Below, piece by piece: positions 15,899-23,436 of a DNA stretch of 34,864 nt. Location: contig JNWL01000056.1 of assembly GCA_000716465.1 (NCBI GenBank), positions 1-34,864 of the forward strand. Direction: 5' to 3'. Within the stretch, counting starts at the first letter, position 1, and every line of letters begins with the position of its first letter. Source of the DNA: Streptomyces bikiniensis (GTDB lineage: Bacteria; Actinomycetota; Actinomycetes; Streptomycetales; Streptomycetaceae). Position numbers and translations under genes: made by a program. The notes beneath the pieces were generated by a model. It searched no databases, was not told where the DNA came from, and worked only from the letters and a program-made list of their open reading frames with translations.

Positions 15899-18520
15899 GT
15901 GTCCGTCATGACCACCGAACGCCCGCGCGTCATCCTGGTCGGCAGCCGCATCCGCCAGTACCGGGAGTACGCGCTCGCCTCCCTCGCCGCGCGGTACGAG
16001 GTCACCCTGATCGCCCCCGAGGCGCCCGGCTGGCAGGCGAAGTACGTCGACACCCACCGGATCGCCGACACGACGGACGCGCACAAGCTCTTCCCCTCCG
16101 TCGCCGACCTGCGCGGCGAGGTCGCCGAGGCCGCCATCGTCACCTGGGACGAGTGGTCGCTGGCCGCCGTCTCCTCGGTGGCCGCCCGCCTCGGCCTGCG
16201 GGCCATGGACCCGGCCGCCGCCAAGATCTGCCGCGACAAGTACGCCACCCGGCAGGCCCTGGAGGCCGCCGGGATGGCGGCCGTCCGCCACGCCCCGGCC
16301 GCGAGCGAGGACGAGGCGGTCGCCGCCGCCGAGGCCATCGGCTTCCCCGTCGTCGTCAAGCCCCGCACCCTCGGCGGCAGCTTCGGCGTCATGGTGGCCC
16401 GCGACGCCGACGGCCTGCGCCAGGCCTACCGGCTCGCCGCCGCCAGCCGCCTCCAGGGCGCCGGCACCGCCGACACCGTCCTGGTCGAGGAGTACGTCGA
16501 GGGCCCCGAGCTGAGCGTGGACAGCACCGTCGTGGACGGCGTCGTCACCCCCGTCTGCGTCGCCCGCAAGCGCCTCGGCCCCCAGCCGTACTTCGAGGAG
16601 GTCGGCCACCTGGTCACCGGCTGGAAGGACGAGCCCTGGGCCGAGGCCGTCGTGCAGCTGGTCAGGGACTCCCACCGGGCCGTCGGCGTCGACTACGGCG
16701 TCACCCACACCGAGCTGCGCGTCAGCGCCGACGGGCCCCGCCTGATCGAGCTGAACGGGCGCCTCGGCGGCGACCTCATCCCGCACGTCCACCAGCTCGC
16801 CACCGGCATCGACCTGGCGGTCGCCGCCGCCGAGATCGCCTTCGAGCGCGTCCCCGACCTCACCCCCACCCGCGCGCTCAGCGGCGAGATCCGCTTCCTC
16901 TACCCCTCGTACGACGGCACCATCGACCGGGTCGTCCTGCCCGACCCGTCCGAGGTGGACGGCCTGGTGGAGGCCGTGGCCCTCGTGGAGCCCGGCGACG
17001 AGCTCCAGCTCCCGCCGCGCGGCCTCACCCCGCGCTCGGCCGCCCTCATCGCCGTCGGCGAGGACCCGGTCGAGACCCGCCGCGCCCTGGACCGGGCCGA
17101 AGGGCTCTCCCGCACCGAGGTGACCGGCGCGAGCACCCACAAGCTCGGCGCCCGCGTCGAGAACGCCGTCACCCGCCGCTTCTTCGACCACGAGCGCACC
17201 GCCGCCCGCATGACGGTCTCCGGCGTCCGGGGCGTCGAGTGGTTCCGCTACGGCGCCGGCGGCGGCGAGGGCCTCAACCGGCCCGTCTTCCTCAGCGCCG
17301 AGGACGTCGCCGGCCTCGAACGCGACCTGAACGGCCTCTTCGAGCTCCTGAAGTCCGTCCCCGGGCGCCTCTTCGGCGGCGACCTGCGCGCCTTCGCCAA
17401 GGCCGTCGGCATGAGCGACACCCAGGCCGACCTGGTCCTGCGCGGCGCGGTCGAGGAGATCCCGCCGCTGTCCCGCGCCGACCTCTACCGCGAGACCGGC
17501 GGCTTCCGCCTCATGGAGCTGAACACCGGCACCTCGCTCGGCGGCTGGCAGATGGGCGAGTTCGCCCGCGCCCTGATCAAGGACGAGGAGTTCGCCGCCT
17601 TCGCCGCCGCCGAGGACCTGGTCTACCCCGACCCGCTGGCCCGCATCACCGACGTGCTGCGCCGCCAGGCCCCCTCCCTCGCCGGCGTCGAGCGCCCGCT
17701 GCTCGCCATCACCGACTGGCCCGACGGCTTCGAGAAGTCCAGGTGCTGGATGGAGTTCGTCGTCCCCGCCTTCAAGGACCTCGGCTTCGACCCGGTCGTC
17801 TGCCACCTCGGGGACTTCACCTACGAGGACGGCGGGGTCGTGTACGACGGGCGGCGCGTCGACGTCGTCTACCGGCTGTTCCTGCCCGGCGAGATGCCGG
17901 ACGAGCCCCGCACGTACGAGCTCGTCAACCCGCTCCTGGACGCCGCCGAGGCCGGACAGGTCGAACTGTTCGCCTCGCTGGACTGCGAGCTGTACGGCAA
18001 CAAGGGCAGCCTCGCCATGCTCAGCGACGAGCGGAACCGGGCCGCCCTCACCGAGGAGGAGCGTGACCTGGTCGACCGGATCCTGCCCTGGACCCGCTTC
18101 GTGCGCGACGAGAAGGTCACCTTCGAGGGCGAGAAGATCGACCTCCTGCCGTACGCCGTCGCCAACAAGGACCTCCTGGTCCTCAAGCCGACGCTGCTCT
18201 ACGGCGGCGTCGGCGTCACGCCCGGCTGGACCACCGACCAGAAGGAGTGGGTGGAGAAGCTGCACCAGGCCGTCGGCGGGCCCTTCGTCCTCCAGCGCCG
18301 GCTGCTGCCGACCACCGAGCGGTTCCTCTCCGAGGACGGCGTCACCACCGAGGACATGGCCGTCGCCTACGGCACCCTCATGGTCGACGGGAAGTACGCC
18401 GGCACCCTGGCCCGGGGCGTCACCGACCCGGCCGTCGGCATCGTCAGCATGCTGCGCGGCGCCCAGATCGGCTGCGCCTTCCACGTGGCCGACCCGGCCT
18501 CCCGCGAGGAGGAAGCGTGA
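15899..18520 (+). CDS. Double ATP-grasp fusion: normal ATP-grasp ligase joined to a circularly permuted-type ATP-grasp domain
   Basis: 873 residues from GTG at 15899, preceded by AAAGGAA; an ATG three codons later is the alternative. Residues ~8-400 are an ATP-grasp ligase: K114 in CRDKYATRQ, K154 in VVVKPRTLGGSFGV, and LIELNGRLGGDLIP (282-295) as metal and substrate motif. Residues ~410-865 look like a second ATP-grasp unit of the glutathionylspermidine-synthase or circularly permuted type: FRLMELNTGTSLGGWQ (536-551) comes before LLVLKPTLLYGGVGVTPGW (759-777), the reverse of the normal order. AYGTLMVDGKYAGTLARGV lies near the end. It could make two successive amide bonds, or one half may be a non-catalytic partner. 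The gene overlaps the exporter start (GTGA). This fusion is unusual among families I know. Confidence 0.82.
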   Translation: MSVMTTERPRVILVGSRIRQYREYALASLAARYEVTLIAPEAPGWQAKYVDTHRIADTTDAHKLFPSVADLRGEVAEAAIVTWDEWSLAAVSSVAARLGLRAMDPAAAKICRDKYATRQALEAAGMAAVRHAPAASEDEAVAAAEAIGFPVVVKPRTLGGSFGVMVARDADGLRQAYRLAAASRLQGAGTADTVLVEEYVEGPELSVDSTVVDGVVTPVCVARKRLGPQPYFEEVGHLVTGWKDEPWAEAVVQLVRDSHRAVGVDYGVTHTELRVSADGPRLIELNGRLGGDLIPHVHQLATGIDLAVAAAEIAFERVPDLTPTRALSGEIRFLYPSYDGTIDRVVLPDPSEVDGLVEAVALVEPGDELQLPPRGLTPRSAALIAVGEDPVETRRALDRAEGLSRTEVTGASTHKLGARVENAVTRRFFDHERTAARMTVSGVRGVEWFRYGAGGGEGLNRPVFLSAEDVAGLERDLNGLFELLKSVPGRLFGGDLRAFAKAVGMSDTQADLVLRGAVEEIPPLSRADLYRETGGFRLMELNTGTSLGGWQMGEFARALIKDEEFAAFAAAEDLVYPDPLARITDVLRRQAPSLAGVERPLLAITDWPDGFEKSRCWMEFVVPAFKDLGFDPVVCHLGDFTYEDGGVVYDGRRVDVVYRLFLPGEMPDEPRTYELVNPLLDAAEAGQVELFASLDCELYGNKGSLAMLSDERNRAALTEEERDLVDRILPWTRFVRDEKVTFEGEKIDLLPYAVANKDLLVLKPTLLYGGVGVTPGWTTDQKEWVEKLHQAVGGPFVLQRRLLPTTERFLSEDGVTTEDMAVAYGTLMVDGKYAGTLARGVTDPAVGIVSMLRGAQIGCAFHVADPASREEEA

Positions 18521-20016
18521 CCGGGTCGCAGGACTCGCACGGCCCGCACGACCCGCACGACGCGAACGGATCGGACAGCTTGAACGGCTCCAACGGCTCG
18601 AAGAGCCTGAACGGCTCCAACGGCTCGGACAGTTCCAGCGGCTCGACGGAACCGGCCGACCCCACCGGGTCGGCCGGTCCGGCGGCCCCCGGCGACGGCG
18701 CACCCGCCGCCGCCGGGGGGCGCGAGCGCGGGGCGCTCTGGCGCGACGCAGAGTTCATGAAGTTCTGGACGGGCGAGGGCATCTCCCAGATCGGCGCCCA
18801 GGTCACCACCCTGGCGCTGCCCCTGACGGCGGTGCTCACCCTGGACGCGTCCTCCTCCCAGGTCGGCCTGGTGAACGCCGCCTCCTACGCCCCGTTCCTG
18901 CTCGTCACCCTGCTCGTCGGGGTCTGGGTCGACCGCGTCCGCCGCCGCCCGCTGATGATCACGGCGAACGTGGGACGCGCGCTGCTCGTCACGGCGGTGC
19001 CCCTGCTCGCCGTGGCGGACCTGCTGCGCATCGAGTTCGTGTACGTGGCGGCGCTCCTCATCGGGGCGCTCACCGTCGTCTTCGACGTCGCCTACCAGTC
19101 GTACCTGCCGACCCTCATCGGCAAGGAGCACCTGGTGGAGGGCAACAGCAAGCTCCAGGGCACCAGTTCCCTCGCGCAGATCGGCGGCCCCGGCCTCGCC
19201 GGTCTGCTCATCGGCTGGGTCACGGCGCCGTACGCCCTGCTCATCAACGGCGCCTCGTACCTGGTCTCGGTGGCCACGCTGCTCGCGGTCCGCAGGCCCG
19301 AGCCGCCGCCGGTCGTGCCCGAGCGGCGCACCGGCCTGTGGAAGAGCGTCGGCGACGGCATCCGCATCATCCGGGACAGCGCCCACCTGCGGGCCTGCGC
19401 CCTGCAGTCCGGCCTGTACAACTTCTGCTGGATGTCGCTCCAGACCGTCTTCGTGCTGTACGCGGCCCGGCGCCTGGACCTCTCCCCGGGGACGATCGGC
19501 CTGCTGCTCGGCACCGGCGCGGTCGGCTCGCTCGGCGGCTCCCTGGTGGCCCGGAGCCTCAAGCGGGCGATGGGCCTCGGGCCCGCGATCCTGGGGGCGC
19601 TCGTGCTGTGCTGCGCGGCCCCCGTGATCATCCCGCTGGCCCCCGCGAACGACGGGATCCTCACCCTCGTGCTGTTCGTCGCCGCGTTCGCGCTGATCGG
19701 CGCGGGCGGCACGATGGCCAACATCCACATCATCAGCCTGCGCCAGTCGATCACCCCGGACGAACTGCTCGGCCGGATGAACGCCGGCTACCGCTTCGTG
19801 TCCTGGGGGATGCTCCCGCTCGGCGCGCTCGTCGGCGGCTGGCTCGGTGACCTGATCGGCCTGCGCGAGACGCTGTTCGTGACCGCCGGGGCCTTCCTCT
19901 CGGCGGTCCTCGTGGTGCTGCTCTCCCCGGTCTGGCGGCTGAAGGACTTCCCGCCGCAGATCGGCGCGGAGCCGGAGGCGCCGGAAGGATCGGAGAAGAC
20001 GGCGGTGGGGTCATGA
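18517..20016 (+). CDS. MFS exporter (enterobactin-exporter/DHA3-like) with a long repetitive N-terminus
   Basis: 499 residues from GTG at 18517, with an excellent AGGAGGA just upstream and a 4-bp overlap with the ligase gene. Twelve predicted helices start near residue 85 (FMKFWTGEGISQIGAQVTTL). The loop VDRVRRRPLM and the sequence TLIGKEHLVEGNSKLQGTSS are typical of MFS_3/EntS-like (DHA3) exporters for siderophores, macrolides and other secondary metabolites. Before the first helix lies a low-complexity tail of ~75 residues made of H/D/P and then two copies of SLNGSNGS. It is the best candidate for product export and self-protection, since it is joined directly to the ligase and the following aminotransferase. 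Confidence 0.88.
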   Translation: MTGSQDSHGPHDPHDANGSDSLNGSNGSKSLNGSNGSDSSSGSTEPADPTGSAGPAAPGDGAPAAAGGRERGALWRDAEFMKFWTGEGISQIGAQVTTLALPLTAVLTLDASSSQVGLVNAASYAPFLLVTLLVGVWVDRVRRRPLMITANVGRALLVTAVPLLAVADLLRIEFVYVAALLIGALTVVFDVAYQSYLPTLIGKEHLVEGNSKLQGTSSLAQIGGPGLAGLLIGWVTAPYALLINGASYLVSVATLLAVRRPEPPPVVPERRTGLWKSVGDGIRIIRDSAHLRACALQSGLYNFCWMSLQTVFVLYAARRLDLSPGTIGLLLGTGAVGSLGGSLVARSLKRAMGLGPAILGALVLCCAAPVIIPLAPANDGILTLVLFVAAFALIGAGGTMANIHIISLRQSITPDELLGRMNAGYRFVSWGMLPLGALVGGWLGDLIGLRETLFVTAGAFLSAVLVVLLSPVWRLKDFPPQIGAEPEAPEGSEKTAVGS

Positions 20017-21266
20017 CGGGTGACGGCGACGGGACCGTGACGCGCGACGGCGGCGAGGGCGCGGCGGAGGGGGACTTCACGCGCCTCCTCGCCCGCCGCA
20101 CCTCCTGGGGTCGCTCCGACGCCATCGACCGCATCCTGTCGGCCGCGAACGCGCCGGGCGTCCTGTCGATGGCCGGCGGCATCCCGGCCCCCGACAGCTT
20201 CCCGGTGGCCCGCCTCGCGGAGGTGACGGACCGGGTCCTCTCCCGGTCGGCCGCCTCCGCCCTCCAGTACGCCCCGACGGCCGGTACGGCGGCGATGCGG
20301 GAGGCGGTGGCCCGGCGCGCGGGCGAGACCGGCGCTCCGGTCGGCCCGGAGCGGGCGATGGTCACCGGCGGCAGTCAGCAGGGCCTGGACCTGGTGGCCA
20401 GGACCCTCCTGGACGAGGGCGACCTGGTGGCCCTGGACGACCCCAGCTACCTGGGCGCCGTCCAGTCCTTCCGGGGCGCCGGGGCCCGGCTCCTGCCGCT
20501 GCCCACGGACCGCGACGGCATGCGGACCGACGTCCTCGCGGAACGGCTCGCGGCCGGCGCCCGGCCCAAACTGGTCTACGTCGTGCCGCACTTCCACAAC
20601 CCCACCGGCGGCGTCCTCACCACGGAGCGCCGCCGGGAGCTCGCGGCCCTGGCCGACCGGTACGGCTTCCTGATCGTCGAGGACGACCCGTACGGCGACC
20701 TGGCGTTCGAGGGGGAGCGGCTGCCGTCCACGGACGTGCACGGCGACCGGGTGGTCCGGCTGCTGAGCCTGTCGAAGACGCTCTGCCCAGGGTTCCGGGT
20801 GGCCGGACTCACCGCCCCGGCGGGCCTGCTGGGCGAACTGGTGGCGGTCAAGCAGAGCAGCGACCTCCAGACGAACACCTTCGGGCAGTACGTCCTCGCC
20901 GAACTCCTCGGCGACCCGGCGTTCCTGCCCGCCCACCTCGCCCGGCTGCGCACCCTGTACGGGGGCAAGGCGCGGGCGACGGCGGCGCTGCTGCGCGAGC
21001 GGCTGCCGTGGCTGGGCTTCGAGGACCCGCGCGGCGGCCTGTTCTTCTGGTGCTCCGTGGACGACCCCCGGGTCACCTCGGACCTGCTGTACGAGCACGC
21101 CCTGGCCCAGGGGCTCGCGCTCGTGCCCGGGGCGCCGTTCTGCATCGAGCAGGACGGCTCCCGGCTGCTGCGGCTCTCCTTCGCGACCCTCGACGAGGAG
21201 CAGCGGCGGGAGGGCGTCTCCCGCCTGGCGACGGCCTTCGACAAGGCGCGGGCCGACGCGTACTGA
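20013..21266 (+). CDS. PLP-dependent aminotransferase, class I/II (LysN / MocR-like aminotransferase domain)
   Basis: 417 residues, fold type I. Motifs are YAPTAGTAAMREAVARR, HNPTG with N196, VEDDPYGDL with D224/D225 and Y227, and the PLP lysine K255 in LSLSKTLCPGFR. This pattern is that of 2-aminoadipate (LysN) and aromatic/valine-pyruvate type aminotransferases. There is no GntR DNA-binding domain at the N-terminus, only ~20 acidic, G-rich residues, so it is an enzyme and not a MocR regulator. It overlaps the exporter gene by 4 bp (ATGA). The likely role is interconversion of a 2-oxo acid and an amino acid building block; the substrate is unknown. Confidence 0.9.
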   Translation: MTGDGDGTVTRDGGEGAAEGDFTRLLARRTSWGRSDAIDRILSAANAPGVLSMAGGIPAPDSFPVARLAEVTDRVLSRSAASALQYAPTAGTAAMREAVARRAGETGAPVGPERAMVTGGSQQGLDLVARTLLDEGDLVALDDPSYLGAVQSFRGAGARLLPLPTDRDGMRTDVLAERLAAGARPKLVYVVPHFHNPTGGVLTTERRRELAALADRYGFLIVEDDPYGDLAFEGERLPSTDVHGDRVVRLLSLSKTLCPGFRVAGLTAPAGLLGELVAVKQSSDLQTNTFGQYVLAELLGDPAFLPAHLARLRTLYGGKARATAALLRERLPWLGFEDPRGGLFFWCSVDDPRVTSDLLYEHALAQGLALVPGAPFCIEQDGSRLLRLSFATLDEEQRREGVSRLATAFDKARADAY

Positions 21267-21299
21267 ACCATCCCTTCCCGAGGACCGCACACGCCCCAC

Positions 21300-21334
21300 C
21301 GGTGCGCGCCGAACCACCCTCCCGGCGCGCACCG
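21300..21334 (+). terminator. 12-bp stem-loop after the aminotransferase gene
   Basis: CGGTGCGCGCCG (21300-21311) and CGGCGCGCACCG (21323-21334) form a perfect 12-bp stem with an 11-nt loop, 34 bases after the stop. No T tract follows. It probably ends most of the ligase-exporter-aminotransferase transcript; the SnoaL-like gene begins 50 bases later. Confidence 0.6.
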
Positions 21335-21383
21335 CCCCGCACCGCCCCGCCCTTCCGACGACACGCAACGAAGGAGCACGGTC

Positions 21384-21758
21384 ATGACGGCACGCACACA
21401 CCCCTCGGTGACCGCCGACTCGCTGGTGGCCCGGCTGTTCCAGGTGGTCGACTCCCGCTCGTGGGACGCGCTCGGCGAGGTCTTCGCCGACGACGCGGTC
21501 TACGAGCGCCCCGGCTACCCGGCCCTGGAGGGCCTGGCCCGCATCCGCCACTTCTACGAGCACGAGCGGATCATCGCCTCGGGTGCCCACGAGGTCGACC
21601 AGGTCACCGGCGGCCTCGCCGCGGCGGCCTGCTGGGGCCGCTTCCGGGGCGCGAGCCGCGACGGCACGGCCCTGGACGAGGGCTTCGCCGACACGTACCT
21701 GGTCCGGGACGGCAAGATCGCGTACCGGAGGACGTACTTCTACCGCGCGGCGATCTGA
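21384..21758 (+). CDS. SnoaL-like / NTF2-fold protein
   Basis: 124 residues of the SnoaL-like (NTF2 superfamily) fold. An N-terminal helix pair VARLFQVVDSRSWDALGEVF leads to FADDAVYERPGYPALEGLARI and then to beta strands ending VRDGKIAYRRTYFYRAAI. The length and strand order match small ketosteroid-isomerase-like proteins. These may be cyclases, isomerases, hydrolases or ligand-binding proteins. AAGGAG precedes the ATG. It is the last gene in the rightward run and faces the LacI-type gene, so it probably marks the end of the cluster. An acid/base role on a pathway intermediate is possible but not shown. Confidence 0.82.
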   Translation: MTARTHPSVTADSLVARLFQVVDSRSWDALGEVFADDAVYERPGYPALEGLARIRHFYEHERIIASGAHEVDQVTGGLAAAACWGRFRGASRDGTALDEGFADTYLVRDGKIAYRRTYFYRAAI

Positions 21759-22074
21759 CGCGGGACCCGGGCCAGGCCGGTCCGCCCCGCTCACCGGCAG
21801 GCCCCGGTCACCGCCCGCCGGGGAGCCGACTCGGTTTGCAGCTCCCGGGCATGACAGGGATACGGGGAGGGGGCGGGGGCGGGCCAGGGAGCCTGCGCCG
21901 CGCGGGGCCCCGCCGGGGCGGCCCCCGCGGGAGCCGGTGACCTTGCCGGGGCGGGCGGCTCTCCCGGGACTCGCATCCCCCCGGGACCCGCGCCCCCGGG
22001 ACTCGCATCCCCCCGGGACCCGCGCCCCCCGGGACCCGCGCCCCTCCCGGAACCGGCGGCCCCGTCGGAGCCCT
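21759..22074. other. Convergent intergenic gap between SnoaL-like and LacI-type genes
   Basis: 316 bp with no gene I can support. A weak 6-bp stem (GCCGGT 21776-21781 with ACCGGC 21793-21798) lies near the left end. The right part is the short repeat described separately. As the gap lies between two converging genes, both features may assist transcription termination. Confidence 0.6.
21966..22045. repeat. Short tandem repeat GGGACYCGC + C-run, alternating two forms
   Basis: Units begin at 21966, 21983, 21998, 22015 and 22031. Two forms alternate: GGGACTCGCATCCCCCC and GGGACCCGCGCCCCC, giving a 32-33 bp super-unit present twice plus a half. It lies between converging genes and overlaps no supported coding sequence. 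Confidence 0.75.
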
Positions 22075-23121
22075 CTACCCCCGTACCGCCCCCGTCGTCC
22101 CCCGTACCACCAGCTCCGCCGGGATCGTCTCGCGGCCGTCCGGCGGGAGTTCCGCCGCGTCCGTCGCCAGGTGGCCCGCCCGGGTCCCCGCCTCGTGCAG
22201 CGGGAGGTGGACGGTCGTCAGGGGCGGGACCGCGTCCAGGGCGCACGGCAGGTCGTCGAAGCCCGCCACGGACACGTCGCCGGGGACGTCCAGGCCCCGT
22301 TCCCTCAGGGCCGCGCAGACGCCGAGGGCCACCGTGTCGTTGGAGGCGACGATCGCCGTCAGGTCCGGTTCGCGGGCGAGGAGTTCGGCCGCCGCCGCGT
22401 GGCCGGAGGCCCGCTCGTACGGGCCGTGGACCGTCGGTCCCTCCGGGACGCCCGCCGCCGCGAGCGCCTCCCGGTGCCCCTCCATGCGGTGCCGGGTCGT
22501 CGTCCGGTCGGCCGGCCCCGCCACGTAACCGATCCTCCGGTGGCCGAGGGCGAGCAGGTGCTCGGTGAGCCGGCGCGCGCCGGTCCGGTGGTCGAAGACG
22601 AGGGCCGCCGCGTGCGCGTCGCCCTCCACCGGCGGGCGCCCGCAGAGCACGACCCGGGTCCCCGCGTCCGCCAGCCTGGACAGCTTGGCGGCCGTCGCCG
22701 CCAGCCGCTCCGGGTCCTCCAGGGAGCCGCCCATGAGGATCACGGCGGCGGCCCGCTGCCGCTGGAGCAGCGTGAGATAGGTCAGCTCGCGCTCGGGGGA
22801 ACCGCCGGTGTTGCAGACGACGGCGAGCTTCTCGCCCCCGCCCCGCCCGGACGAACCCGCTCCGATCGCGGTCTGCGCCGCGCTCGCCATGATCCCGAAG
22901 AAGGGGTCCGCGATGTCGTTGACCAGCACGCCGACCAGGTCGGACGTGGCGGCGGCGAGGGAGCTCGCGGGGCCGTTGAGGACGTAGTCGAGGTCGGCCA
23001 CGGCCTGCAGCACCCGCTCGCGGGTGGACTCGGCGACCGGGTAGTTGCCGTTGAGGACGCGGGAGACGGTGGCGGGGGAGACCCGAGCGCGGGCGGCCAC
23101 GTCCGCCAGGGTGACGGTCAT
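22075..23121 (-). CDS. LacI-family transcriptional regulator
   Basis: 348 residues. The N-terminal LacI helix-turn-helix is textbook (TLADVAARARVSPATVSRVL, residues 4-23), followed by the hinge helix region. The rest is a sugar-binding-protein-like effector domain: VGVLVNDIADPFFGIMASAA, then GHRRIGYVAGPADRTTT, then IVASNDTVALGV and VSVAGFDDLPCA. The ATG at 23121 is preceded by GGAGG; the open frame runs far upstream but only as antisense to the next gene. It is divergent from the catabolic operon that starts at 23437, with a perfect LacI-type palindrome between them. It most likely represses that operon and itself until a sugar or sugar-acid inducer binds. Confidence 0.94.
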   Translation of the reverse strand: MTVTLADVAARARVSPATVSRVLNGNYPVAESTRERVLQAVADLDYVLNGPASSLAAATSDLVGVLVNDIADPFFGIMASAAQTAIGAGSSGRGGGEKLAVVCNTGGSPERELTYLTLLQRQRAAAVILMGGSLEDPERLAATAAKLSRLADAGTRVVLCGRPPVEGDAHAAALVFDHRTGARRLTEHLLALGHRRIGYVAGPADRTTTRHRMEGHREALAAAGVPEGPTVHGPYERASGHAAAAELLAREPDLTAIVASNDTVALGVCAALRERGLDVPGDVSVAGFDDLPCALDAVPPLTTVHLPLHEAGTRAGHLATDAAELPPDGRETIPAELVVRGTTGAVRG

Positions 23122-23181
23122 CGCGTGCGTACCTCCGGGGCCTTGTGGGGGGCGTTGTCCGCAGGCTAGCGTTCCCGCCTG

Positions 23182-23197
23182 TAGAAAGCGCTTTCTA
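23182..23197. promoter_or_regulatory. LacI-family operator, perfect 16-bp palindrome
   Basis: TAGAAAGCGCTTTCTA is a perfect palindrome with the central CG pair typical of LacI/GalR operators. It lies 61 bp upstream of the regulator start and 240 bp upstream of the dehydrogenase gene. It stands out as AT-richer than its surroundings, as expected for a promoter-operator region. Confidence 0.82.
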
Positions 23198-23217
23198 TCG
23201 CACGTGGAGCACCGGAC

Positions 23218-23400
23218 GCCCGCGCACGGGGCACCCGCACGCCCGCGCGTGGGACATCCGGGCGACCGGCACGGAACAGCCGCACGCCCGCGCGTGGGAG
23301 ACCCGCACGCCCGCGCGCGGCACACCCGCACGACCGCGCGTGGGACCCCCGGGCGCCCGCATGCAGGACACCCGTACGACCGCGCGCGGGACCACTCGGG
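23218..23400. repeat. Eight imperfect 23-bp tandem repeats upstream of the dehydrogenase gene
   Basis: Units start at 23218, 23241, 23264, 23286, 23309, 23332, 23355 and 23378; all are 23 bp except one of 22. A typical unit reads GCCCGCGCGTGGGACA followed by CCCGCAC. Unit junctions form short dyads such as CACGC-CCGC-GCGTG. The period is not a multiple of three, so it is not a coding repeat. The array fills nearly all the DNA between the LacI palindrome and the ribosome binding site region before 23437, and would be transcribed as a leader if the promoter is at the palindrome. Confidence 0.8.
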
Positions 23401-23436
23401 GATCGCGTACAGGGCACCAAGGAAGAGGAACCCTCC

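Noticed and set aside
14138..18703. Leftward open frame of 1521 codons opposite the ATP-grasp and M20 genes
   Set aside because: It is the antisense frame of GC3-rich coding DNA, with a low-complexity V/G/D/E-rich translation and no recognisable domain. The plus-strand genes it covers have clear catalytic motifs.
20013..21266. MocR/GntR-type regulator
   Set aside because: The aminotransferase domain is complete, but the N-terminal winged helix-turn-helix is missing; only about 20 residues precede the enzyme.
23218..23400. CRISPR array
   Set aside because: The 23-bp units follow one another directly with no unique spacers, and no cas genes are present.
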